Assembly: GCA_003141795.1 (NCBI GenBank)
Contig: PLNO01000338.1
Location: 610 to 12,117, forward strand
Direction: 5' to 3'
Source: Spirochaetaceae bacterium
GTDB lineage: Bacteria; Spirochaetota; Spirochaetia; SZUA-6; Fen-1364
Length of the DNA: 11,508 nt
Position numbers and translations under genes: made by a program
The notes under the pieces: model-generated
Seen by the model: the letters and a program-made list of their open reading frames with translations, nothing else
Told to the model about the DNA's origin: nothing
The model's database searches: none
In this document: positions 1 through 5,458 of the stretch, piece after piece
Numbering within the stretch: the first letter of the stretch is position 1
Layout: each line of letters begins with the position of its first letter

Positions 1-2
1 TG

Positions 3-134
3 AAGAACGGGGGGGAAGGTGAGGGGGTCGAGGGCCAGACTGACGAAACGCCGTCAGAGGGCCAGACGCCGGACGGGACCGCCCCTGCTCAGGAAACGCC
101 TCAGGGAAACCAGGAAGCCGAACCATCCTCCTGA
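3..134 (+). CDS. C-terminal tail of an unidentified protein (5' end outside window)
   Basis: One frame is open from the left edge to a TGA at 132-134 and gives 43 residues rich in Glu, Gln, Gly, Pro and Thr (for example EGQTDETPSEGQTPDG, ending EAEPSS). Codon choice resembles the real genes of the window: third positions are mostly G or C and there is a regular GAG/CAG/ACG/CCG pattern. The segment EGQT occurs twice, which suggests a short degenerate repeat. Acidic, disordered tails of this kind are common at the C-terminus of many unrelated proteins, so no function can be given. It is convergent with the Crp/Fnr gene that follows. The chance reading on the same strand that starts at 19 is highly basic and overlaps the end of that gene, so it was not chosen. 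Confidence 0.5.
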   Translation, partial: KNGGEGEGVEGQTDETPSEGQTPDGTAPAQETPQGNQEAEPSS

Positions 135-343
135 TTTCTGTTTGAATGGAGATGCCGCATTCCCCGTCATAGGGTCGGACGGATGCGGCCTCCCTGCCCT
201 GCCCATCCACGCTACCGCGTGGATCTTGCTACTGCGCGGATTTTTACCCCCCGCCCTTGTGGACCCGACCATTCGTTTCCTTCACAGCCGATTGGGATTC
301 CCCGCCCAGCCCGCATTCAAGCTTCAGTGTCCTTGTGCCCACC
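135..343. other. Convergent intergenic region
   Basis: This region lies between the stop of the left-edge gene (+) and the stop of Crp/Fnr paralogue 1 (-). It holds no convincing gene. The only terminator-like structure is weak: CCGCG at 215-219 can pair with CGCGG at 235-239, followed by ATTTTT at 240-245, in the correct orientation for the left-edge gene. The 15-nt loop and 5-bp stem make it a poor candidate. Confidence 0.35.
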
Positions 344-1036
344 TCAATCATGCAGGACGACACTCAAAAGCGAGGTGTGGACTTCCAGGGAATCACCGTG
401 GTAGTCGATGAAGCCTAACGCGCGGAATCGACTCATGAAAAAACTGACCTTCGTGCGGGTGGTGCCGACGATCTCGGCAAGCGTCTCCTGACTCATCCTT
501 GGAATCACGAGCTTCGGCTCGCCTTGCTTTCCGAAGTCTGCCAGATGAAGAAGGACGCGCGCCAGCCGTTTTTCGCTCGAGTTGAACAACTGTTCGACCA
601 GGTCTTTTTCGATCTCGATGTTGCGGGAAAGCAGATGTGCGACGAACGCCTCCGAAAAACGCTTCTCTTCATGGAGCAGTCGGATCACGTCATCTTTCGG
701 GACTACCGCGACGGAGCTTTCCACCAGAGCCATGGCAGTCGATATTCGCATGTGCTGTCCCGCCAGACATCCCTCTCCAAAAAAAAACCCGCGTGCAACG
801 ACGGCAACTACCGCTTCCCTGCCCTGCCGGGAAATGACGGACAATTTGACCTTGCCGGTGAGCACGTAAAAAAGGTCGACTGCGGCATCGCCCTGCGAGA
901 AGACGAGGTCCTTTTCGTGATAGGCAACGACCCTCTTCTTGCCGTCGGCTTTGCCGAGAAAGAGCCCTATGTCAAACGTCTTCTTTGCTCTGGTTTTGGT
1001 ATTCGTTTCCATCTTGATGCGCTCTAGAGAAGCCAT
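344..1036 (-). CDS. Crp/Fnr-family transcription regulator, paralogue 1
   Basis: This is a 230-residue cytoplasmic DNA-binding regulator. Residues about 36-125 form the cyclic-nucleotide-binding-type beta-roll, with the phosphate-cassette-like stretch FFGEGCLAGQ and a following R-x-S-T-A (R97). Residues about 128-155 resemble the dimer helix, and about 180-211 the winged helix-turn-helix (MSQETLAEIVGTTRTKVSFF, then MSRFRALGF). The N-terminal cysteine cluster of oxygen-sensing FNR is absent, so a [4Fe-4S] sensor is unlikely; the ligand is unknown. I chose the ATG at 1036 because GGGAGG lies 6 nt upstream. An ATG at 1012 lacks such a site, and the ATG at 1066 would overrun this ribosome-binding site. 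It is a close paralogue of the gene at 9630-10289: I count 62 of 74 identical residues over the C-terminal 74 positions, including most of the recognition helix. Its promoter region carries the TGAGCAA-N3-TGAAC element. Confidence 0.9.
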   Translation of the reverse strand: MASLERIKMETNTKTRAKKTFDIGLFLGKADGKKRVVAYHEKDLVFSQGDAAVDLFYVLTGKVKLSVISRQGREAVVAVVARGFFFGEGCLAGQHMRISTAMALVESSVAVVPKDDVIRLLHEEKRFSEAFVAHLLSRNIEIEKDLVEQLFNSSEKRLARVLLHLADFGKQGEPKLVIPRMSQETLAEIVGTTRTKVSFFMSRFRALGFIDYHGDSLEVHTSLLSVVLHD

Positions 1037-1139
1037 CGTCAACCTCCCAGCCGGCATAAAAGTCATGAGGGACGAAACCGGGTGCTAACAAGGTCGGTTC
1101 TTCAATGGAAAATAGTAAGACGTTTCGACGCATCCTGCT

Positions 1140-1154
1140 GTTCAGATTTGCTCA
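1140..1154 (-). promoter_or_regulatory. TGAGCAA-N3-TGAAC element upstream of Crp/Fnr paralogue 1
   Basis: Read on the minus strand this is TGAGCAA-ATC-TGAAC followed by AG. It lies 103 nt upstream of the start at 1036 and points at it. It matches the copies at 3735-3749, 8163-8177 and 8250-8264 at all twelve fixed positions. The two TGARC half-sites are in direct orientation, 10 bp apart. The binding protein is unknown. Confidence 0.6.
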
Positions 1155-1171
1155 ACCACGACGCAGGCCAC

Positions 1172-1203
1172 CCGAACCCCCTCCCTCTCGAGAGGGGATT
1201 CGG
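1172..1203 (-). terminator. Strong hairpin just after the seven-gene operon
   Basis: On the minus strand CCGAATCCCC (1203-1194) pairs with GGGGGTTCGG (1181-1172), giving a 10-bp stem with a single U-G wobble around a 12-nt loop. It begins 2 nt after the stop codon of the last operon gene. The loop overlaps a perfect 14-bp palindrome, CCCTCTCGAGAGGG (1183-1196). No U-tract follows, so it is not a textbook intrinsic terminator. It may instead protect the 3' end or be a dispersed REP-like palindrome. Confidence 0.5.
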
Positions 1204-1205
1204 AG

Positions 1206-1391
1206 CTATCCGCGTCGTCGATAGCGAGTCACCAGCGCAACGGCGACGAGAATAAGGCCGATGACCAGCACGACATAGATGAAACCACCCAGTGCATGGG
1301 AAGTCCCGAGTCCCAGCAGCCACAGGACGAGGAGGATACCGCCGAGAATCAACAGTACATTCGCTTCCTTACGTTTCAAAGTCAGCTTCAA
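1206..1391 (-). CDS. lmo0937-type small membrane protein (DUF5670-like), copy 2
   Basis: This is a 61-residue membrane protein with a short basic N-terminus (KLTLKRKEAN) and two hydrophobic segments, about residues 11-30 and 34-54, separated by the family-typical GLGTSHALGGFI turn. It ends in a basic RYRRRG. The pattern ILLVLWLLGL...LGGFI is characteristic of the lmo0937 family, whose function is unknown. I chose a TTG start at 1391 because a strong GGAGGAGG site lies just upstream. An ATG at 1344-1346 is out of frame, encoding only three codons before a stop. It is the last gene of the seven-gene run, 40 bp after the beta-barrel-like gene. It resembles the 52-residue protein at 2202-2360 but has a longer N-terminus. 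The start is the least certain part of this call. Confidence 0.75.
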   Translation of the reverse strand: MKLTLKRKEANVLLILGGILLVLWLLGLGTSHALGGFIYVVLVIGLILVAVALVTRYRRRG

Positions 1392-1431
1392 GGCGCTCCT
1401 CCTCCTTCCATCGTCAAGAGATCGATCCGGC

Positions 1432-1926
1432 CTACAGCCAGAAAATCGCCTGAACACCCACCAGCCCGGAGCTGGTCTGAACATTGAAACCGTTGGAAAG
1501 GTTCAAGGCCATGATATAGGAGGCGCCGATCGAGACCGATCCCAGCTTGATATCAGCGCCAATCTTGGCGTTCAGCCCCGCCTGGATCGGATAACTTTGC
1601 CCGAAATTGCTCGAAAAATTGGGCCCTACCCCGAGAGACAAACGGAGAATCGACACGTCCAGAGCCAATCCTGCGTCCAGATACATGTTGAGACTCTGTA
1701 TGTCACCCGCTGAATAGAGCAGCAGGCCCTCCGCCTGGAACCAATCCAGCTTGAACCTCAGATCCCCGCCGAAGCTGAACTGATTGACGTTCACATTGCT
1801 GATATCAACCTGTTGTCCCATCAGTACAGGCGACTTGTAGAATGCGGCACCCCCGACTCCCCAGTCGGCGAATGCCGCGGCCGGCAAGGCTGCGAAAACG
1901 GCAAGAATCAGGATCATCTTCTTCAT
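1432..1926 (-). CDS. Small secreted outer-membrane beta-barrel-like protein
   Basis: This is a 164-residue exported protein. A classic signal peptide (MKKMILILAVFAALPAAAFA) is probably cleaved after residue 20. The mature part alternates polar and hydrophobic residues in short strands (for example QFSFGGDLRFKLDWFQAEGLLLY and LGSVSIGASYIMALNL), is rich in Gly, Ser and Asn, has no cysteine, and ends in AIFWL. An aromatic C-terminal strand is typical of outer-membrane barrels that are inserted by BamA. The length fits an eight-stranded barrel. No specific family was recognised. The ATG at 1926 has AGGAG 7 nt upstream; an in-frame ATG at 1941 would place that site inside the coding region. It sits between the DUF3185 gene (30 bp upstream) and the second lmo0937-type gene. 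Confidence 0.75.
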   Translation of the reverse strand: MKKMILILAVFAALPAAAFADWGVGGAAFYKSPVLMGQQVDISNVNVNQFSFGGDLRFKLDWFQAEGLLLYSAGDIQSLNMYLDAGLALDVSILRLSLGVGPNFSSNFGQSYPIQAGLNAKIGADIKLGSVSIGASYIMALNLSNGFNVQTSSGLVGVQAIFWL

Positions 1927-1956
1927 TTCAAATCTCCTCATTCATCGATTGTGAAC

Positions 1957-2169
1957 TTATCGTCTGCCGAAACGACCCAACAGCATCACCAAGCCCACGA
2001 CGGCAGCGACGATACCGCCGATCAGATACCACAGGGTATTCTCGGTAAGGTGTCCGGTAAAGAAATTGCTCATCTGATTGCCGAACGATCTCGAAGCAGT
2101 TACTCCCAGGATGATAAGAACGACGCCTCCTGCAAGCAGTATGATTCCGACGATTCTTTGGACGCTCAT
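1957..2169 (-). CDS. DUF3185-family small membrane protein
   Basis: This 70-residue protein has two predicted transmembrane helices, about residues 6-24 and 47-65. Between them lies the family signature, an ILGVTASRSF segment followed by a FFTG motif and LTENTLWYLIGG. The closing GRFGRR is basic. DUF3185 proteins are small inner-membrane proteins of unknown role, often found near other stress-associated membrane genes. The ATG at 2169 is favoured because AGGAG lies 8 nt upstream; an ATG three codons earlier (2178) would overlap that site. It is the fifth gene of the operon, 32 bp after the first lmo0937-type gene. Confidence 0.85.
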   Translation of the reverse strand: MSVQRIVGIILLAGGVVLIILGVTASRSFGNQMSNFFTGHLTENTLWYLIGGIVAAVVGLVMLLGRFGRR

Positions 2170-2201
2170 TGAAGACACTCCTCTCTCATTTTATTTCTTG
2201 A

Positions 2202-2360
2202 CTAAAAGACCCTGAGAACCGCGCGCAACAGCCAGACGATGACAAGAATGACGGCTATTCCCAGCGCGATATGCACCAACCCACCAAGGGTGTATCGTGT
2301 ACCCATACCGACAAGCCATGCGACAAAAAGGACAATCGCGACGATCAACAATATGCTCAT
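2202..2360 (-). CDS. lmo0937-type small membrane protein (DUF5670-like), copy 1
   Basis: This 52-residue protein begins MSILLIVAIVLFVAWLVG and contains MGTRYTLGGLVHIALGI followed by a second hydrophobic helix, ending RAVLRVF. The pattern of two helices around a (T/S)-x-(T/A)-LGG turn is the lmo0937-family signature; the role is unknown. The ATG at 2360 has AGGAG 6 nt upstream. It starts 13 bp after the stop of the anchored helical protein and lies in the middle of the seven-gene run. A related but longer copy closes the same operon at 1206-1391. Confidence 0.85.
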   Translation of the reverse strand: MSILLIVAIVLFVAWLVGMGTRYTLGGLVHIALGIAVILVIVWLLRAVLRVF

Positions 2361-2373
2361 TGTTCTCTCCTCT

Positions 2374-2901
2374 TTAGAGCGCGCTTACGCCAATCAGCTT
2401 TTGCAGAAGCGCACGCGCTTCCCGGGCTTTCACTTTCGCTTCCGGACTGAAGGTCATCGCACTTCTATCGATATCCGCCATGAGTGGTTGAAACTCCTGC
2501 AACTGAGCCCTCATCTTCGGATCAGCCTCCGATGCCGCCTTGGTAAGGATTACCGTCATTGCCGACATGGCATCGTGCGCAAGGCCGAAGTTCTTGTCCG
2601 ACAAGTCCACATACACCGTCGACATCCCGTCGCCCAGCTGCCAGAGAAGCTCACGCGACTTTCCCGCCGAGATATCCACCACCTGATCCGCGATCTTGGT
2701 CTGAAGCTGCGTCTTTTCCTGCTGCCATAACGACTCGGCGGAGTGGAAGCGGGTTGATGCGAGAAGAGCTCCTGTGCCGAAACCCGCCCCGATCAGGGCG
2801 ACGACGATGACAACAAGGATCAGCCTGGAATTGCGTTTCTTCGGCGGTGTTTCCCCCAGCGGGGGCATTTCATGGTTCGTTTCGTGTCTGTCTTCTTTCA
2901 C
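2374..2901 (-). CDS. Single-pass membrane-anchored helical protein of unknown function
   Basis: This 175-residue protein has a charged, Pro-rich cytoplasmic start (about 1-25, ending PPKKRNSR) and one transmembrane helix (about 26-48, LILVVIVVALIGAGFGTG). The remainder, about 50-175, is mostly helical and contains no cysteine. The positive-inside rule places this large part in the periplasm. Heptad-like spacing in residues about 57-75 and 155-172 suggests short coiled coils. I do not recognise the family. The start is a GTG at 2901, preceded by AGGAAGAG about 7-10 nt upstream. It lies 26 bp after the holin-like gene and 13 bp before the first lmo0937-type gene, so co-transcription is likely. 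Confidence 0.75.
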   Translation of the reverse strand: MKEDRHETNHEMPPLGETPPKKRNSRLILVVIVVALIGAGFGTGALLASTRFHSAESLWQQEKTQLQTKIADQVVDISAGKSRELLWQLGDGMSTVYVDLSDKNFGLAHDAMSAMTVILTKAASEADPKMRAQLQEFQPLMADIDRSAMTFSPEAKVKAREARALLQKLIGVSAL

Positions 2902-2927
2902 TTTATTCTCTTCCTTTCATGCACCTA

Positions 2928-3299
2928 TCACGGTTTGTGCCCCAATGCATCACGCAACAGCACGTCCGCCCGCGAAAATCTCATCCACCTTTTTTGAGAA
3001 AAAAGAACCATGATCACTATCAGGGGAATGATGATGTACGCCGCGCCAGTGGATACCGCAACGATGGCTTTCGTTTCCGGGCTCCAAGGCATGAACAGGC
3101 AGAGGCCCACCGGAACCAACAGGAAGCCGCACGCAAATACCACAGCGCATCCAATGAGCAGACAAAAGAGGATCGACAGGCGACGGGCCCCCTTTATGAG
3201 GTTCAGGTAGACGATCGCCGTTTGTATCTTCAACGAGGATACGAACGAGTCGATGACAGACCCGACCAGCCGTTGGAGAAGTTCATTCCAGATTTTCAT
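2928..3299 (-). CDS. Holin-like / YqjE-like inner-membrane protein
   Basis: This 123-residue protein begins with an amphipathic helix (about 1-35, including the NELLQRLVGSVIDSF stretch). Two long transmembrane helices follow (about 42-70 and 78-100), and the tail is basic (SQKRWMRFSRADVLLRD). The architecture, and its position directly after a DUF883 gene, recall the YqjD-YqjE pair and the 'phage holin family' membrane proteins (DUF1469-like); the family match is an inference from architecture. The start is uncertain. The ATG at 3299 gives a normal N-terminus but has only a weak site (GAGAG). A GTG at 3326 would add nine residues, but its GGAG lies too close. It starts 40 bp after the DUF883 gene. 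Confidence 0.7.
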   Translation of the reverse strand: MKIWNELLQRLVGSVIDSFVSSLKIQTAIVYLNLIKGARRLSILFCLLIGCAVVFACGFLLVPVGLCLFMPWSPETKAIVAVSTGAAYIIIPLIVIMVLFSQKRWMRFSRADVLLRDALGHKP

Positions 3300-3339
3300 G
3301 GGCGTTGAACAATCTCTCGGAGCCACCTCCGAGCGATTG

Positions 3340-3651
3340 CTACTTCCTCGGCTTGCCCAGGAAAAAGCCCAGTATCAGGAATCCGAGCGCGGTGCCACCG
3401 ATGTAGGGCCATGGATTTTTACGCACGTTTTCATCCACTTTTGACACGAGCTCCGTCGCCTTCTCCTTGCCACGGTCAATGGCGTCGCTCGCCTGACTCT
3501 CCCCTTTTTCGCCTGCCGCTCCGAGCGCGGACTTCAAGCTTCCATACCTTTCACCGATCATGTCCTGCAACTCTGCCGCTTTTTCTTTTGCCAATTCATT
3601 GAGGAGCTCGAGAGCCTCATTGATCCTTTTGTCATCAAACTTTCCTGCCAT
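3340..3651 (-). CDS. DUF883 / YqjD-ElaB-like C-tail-anchored protein
   Basis: This 103-residue protein has a long charged helical region (about 5-75, rich in Glu, Lys and Ala, for example LNELAKEKAAELQDMIGERY). It ends in the DUF883 signature: VRKNPWPYIGGTALGF followed by a single C-terminal transmembrane helix and a GKPRK tail. E. coli members (YqjD, ElaB) are inner-membrane proteins induced in stationary phase, and YqjD binds ribosomes; whether this one does is not known. The ATG at 3651 has GGAGG 5 nt upstream, which rejects the longer reading back to 3834. It is the first gene of the seven-gene operon and diverges from the decaying receiver gene across 176 bp. Confidence 0.85.
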   Translation of the reverse strand: MAGKFDDKRINEALELLNELAKEKAAELQDMIGERYGSLKSALGAAGEKGESQASDAIDRGKEKATELVSKVDENVRKNPWPYIGGTALGFLILGFFLGKPRK

Positions 3652-3734
3652 ATGAACCTCCACAAGGTCGGCCCGGAGTGTCTTCGTAATTCTCAGGGCG
3701 CTTTGTAAGTTACTCGCAACGAGCCGTGTCACAG

Positions 3735-3749
3735 TGAGCAATAGTGAAC
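3735..3749 (+). promoter_or_regulatory. TGAGCAA-N3-TGAAC element in the DUF883/receiver divergent region
   Basis: TGAGCAA-TAG-TGAAC lies 78 nt upstream of the receiver-like gene at 3828 and points towards it. With its flanks it shares an exact 20-bp match (3734-3753) with the minus strand at 8159-8178. Because the region is divergent, it may also influence the seven-gene operon starting at 3651. Confidence 0.65.
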
Positions 3750-3827
3750 AGGTTCGAGCTATTTCTTTGTGGTACGATTGTGATGCAAAAGTCGAAAGAT
3801 ACACGGAAAGTTTCAGAGGAGATGACG

Positions 3828-4292
3828 ATGCCAATTCACAAGGGCTTGCCAGCGAATGAGAGATCGGATTTCCGGTCCTGGGGCATCGACAAAGTCGTCA
3901 ACATCTTTGCGCGTGATGAAGGCATGATTCAAAGTCTCGTTGCGATTCTGATGCATACGGAGGGAGCTTTCGTTCTGTCCGCTTCCGACTGTCAGCTCGC
4001 GTTGGACTTTGCGCGGAGGCACCCCGGATCGATCGATTTCGCCGTTACCGACCTGCGCGCGCACGGGCTAGAATCCGAAGCCGTGTCCAACACTCTCGTC
4101 GAAACCTGGGATTCAGAGAGGAGGCGCAGGACCATGCGGGCACGTGCCCGCTTTTTGACCCGCACCCCATCGGCCAAAAGAACGAACCACTCGCTGAATG
4201 TCAAAAGAGGCGAGCGTGTATTTGGCAACGGAAAATATGTCTCCGTTGTTTCTCGGGAAACATGCGCTGCCGATGTTCTGGAAAGGAAATAG
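3828..4292 (+). pseudogene. Decaying response-regulator receiver paralogue
   Basis: The first about 88 residues align with the receivers at 7565-8053 and 8373-8957. DEGMIQSLVAILMHTEGAFV matches the DEVLIRNLVTILLQGEGYSV region, followed by LSASD, RRHPGSID and the phosphoacceptor segment VTD (D75). One of the two pocket acids is already changed (A-R-D-E instead of A-D-D-E). After about residue 88 the reading becomes basic and unrelated. The missing part is visible in other frames: KPGIQ at 4102-4116 in the +1 frame matches the paralogues' RPGIK, and CPLFDPHPIGQ at 4145-4177 in the +2 frame matches LPFLPKPFDGE. The spacing implies two frameshifts and a deletion. The beta4-beta5 half with its conserved Ser/Thr and Lys is therefore lost. 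The ATG at 3828 has GAGGAG 6 nt upstream, so initiation signals persist. It may still be translated as a truncated basic-tailed protein. Confidence 0.65.
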
Positions 4293-4294
4293 CC

Positions 4295-4447
4295 TTGAAA
4301 ATCAAGATTGCAGTTCTTGCGGTCGTCGTCAGTCTCTCGCTTGCATCCTGCCTCGTATGGCCAAACTTTGGCGGACACGAACGCGACCGCGACAGGCAAG
4401 ACAATGGGCAGAGGAGTGATCAGGGTAACGATCACCGAAACCAGTAG
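4295..4447 (+). CDS. 50-residue lipoprotein with charged tail
   Basis: This short gene encodes a signal sequence (KIKIAVLAVVVSLSLASC) with the lipobox LASC, so Cys18 would be the lipidated N-terminus. A very hydrophilic tail follows, dominated by Arg, Asp, Gln, Asn and His and ending NDHRNQ. The mature part has only about 33 residues, comparable to small entericidin-like or Lpp-scale lipoproteins, but no family was recognised. The proposed start is a TTG at 4295 with AAGGA 7 nt upstream. It begins 2 nt after the stop of the receiver pseudogene, so translation may be coupled. A longer in-frame reading from 4262 would add 11 residues before the basic n-region and lacks a good ribosome-binding site. 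Confidence 0.55.
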   Translation: MKIKIAVLAVVVSLSLASCLVWPNFGGHERDRDRQDNGQRSDQGNDHRNQ

Positions 4448-4610
4448 GCCAGTCATTCGCCAGGACGACCCAGAAGACTCCGGAACCACGCGCGTCGGAA
4501 AATGGGTCCGCCATGGCACTGAACCTTGCTGAAGGCGAACCCATCGATGCACGCTCGGCAGGGATCACGAGCCGAGTCGGAAAAGCCTCTAGTGGGACCA
4601 GCTCTCAGAA

Positions 4611-5027
4611 TCACTGCCAGCTTTTAATCCCGTACACCATCACGCGCGCTTTCCCGTCGACCCAATCTCCAACCGTCTTGTAGGTGAACGAAATCTGTTG
4701 GATCTGCCGATTCCCGCCGTCCAAAGGCAGAGCGCGGGATCGCGTTCCTTCGTCGAATGTCAGCCGGGTGTCGAACTTTTCCTTGTCGCCGTTTCCGTAC
4801 GTCACGACCAGATCATAGAGCTGGATATTGTTCAGATGCACGACGAAGAAGAGAGCCTTGAAAGAACCCTGATACGCCCCGACCTGGATGACGTCGTGGT
4901 CTGCCTTGAAATTGACTTCCTGTTCACCGAGCTTCACCGTATCTCTCGGAAGGTCCGTCGTGCTCATGCACGAGGAAAGCAACAGGACTAAAAGAAGCGG
5001 GAATCCCAGAAAAATGAGTTTTCTCAT
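4611..5027 (-). CDS. DUF2541-like lipoprotein
   Basis: This 138-residue protein has a lipoprotein signal (MRKLIFLGFPLLLVLLLSSC; lipobox LSSC, Cys20). The following beta-rich domain (about 38-138) contains YQGSFKALFFVVHLNNIQLY, then DLVVTYGNGDKEKF and an arginine-containing RSRALPLDGGNRQIQQISF stretch. A hydrophobic strand leading into a VxYGNG motif and then an LxGGxRxI motif is the pattern I associate with DUF2541 periplasmic proteins, whose role is unknown. The ATG at 5027 has AGGAG 9 nt upstream; a TTG at 5036 would overlap that site. It lies 51 bp downstream of the CsbD gene on the same strand, and the two may be co-transcribed. Confidence 0.75.
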   Translation of the reverse strand: MRKLIFLGFPLLLVLLLSSCMSTTDLPRDTVKLGEQEVNFKADHDVIQVGAYQGSFKALFFVVHLNNIQLYDLVVTYGNGDKEKFDTRLTFDEGTRSRALPLDGGNRQIQQISFTYKTVGDWVDGKARVMVYGIKSWQ

Positions 5028-5078
5028 AAAGTACAACTCCTCTGCGGTTCATCTCACCGTTTGCAACTTCGTGACGCC

Positions 5079-5261
5079 CTATATCTTGTCGATTACTGTT
5101 CGAGTGCTCTTCTCGATCTTCTCGATCATCTTCTCAGCAGCCACCTTGGCGTTGCCGATCTCCTGGTCCGCCTTTCCTTCCTTGCGAAGCTCGTTGTTGT
5201 CGGCCAAAGCGCCCGCTGCTTCCTTGATTCGGCCCTTGGCCACTTCAGTTTTGCCCCTCAT
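5079..5261 (-). CDS. CsbD-family stress protein
   Basis: This 60-residue soluble protein begins MRGKTEVAKGRIKEAAGALADN and continues with NELRKEGKADQEIGNAKVAAEKM. It matches the CsbD pattern (KG..KE..G..T.d..L..eGk.dq..G..) of small helical proteins induced under general stress. The biochemical role is unknown. The C-terminal 20 residues (IEKIEKSTRTVIDKI region) extend the helix. The ATG at 5261 has AGGAG 8 nt upstream, which rejects a longer reading from 5393. The gene lies 197 bp beyond the FecR/DUF6600 stop, so it probably has its own promoter, and 51 bp before the DUF2541-like lipoprotein. Confidence 0.9.
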   Translation of the reverse strand: MRGKTEVAKGRIKEAAGALADNNELRKEGKADQEIGNAKVAAEKMIEKIEKSTRTVIDKI

Positions 5262-5458
5262 AATGATTTCTCCTTTTCTGACAGGCGAATCCGTCATGCA
5301 CAGCAGAAGACGATCTCCCCTCTGCACGAAGTGATTCTTACCAAAGCAAAAAATAGCGCCGTGAATCGGCTGGGACTGTTCGGTATGGCACATTGCGCTC
5401 GTACCGCAATCCGTCGCAGTCTTTCTCGGCCAATCCCGACGCTTTTAGGGCCTTTTCC

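Noticed and set aside
524..1027. Long plus-strand open frame
   Set aside because: It is antisense to the clear Crp/Fnr gene and has no recognisable family features. The corresponding strand of paralogue 2 shows similar shadow frames, as expected from shared codons.
3770..3790. Sigma-54-like promoter (TGG-TACG ... ATGC)
   Set aside because: The spacing between the GG and GC elements is two bases too long and the TTGC element is absent.
4514..4610. Possible small plus-strand gene from an ATG at 4514
   Set aside because: It lacks a ribosome-binding site and runs on into the antisense strand of the DUF2541-like lipoprotein.
5380..5402. GAGC ... GAAC pair upstream of the CsbD gene resembling the shared element
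   Set aside because: The half-sites are 19 rather than 10 bp apart and lie far from the start, so it is likely chance.
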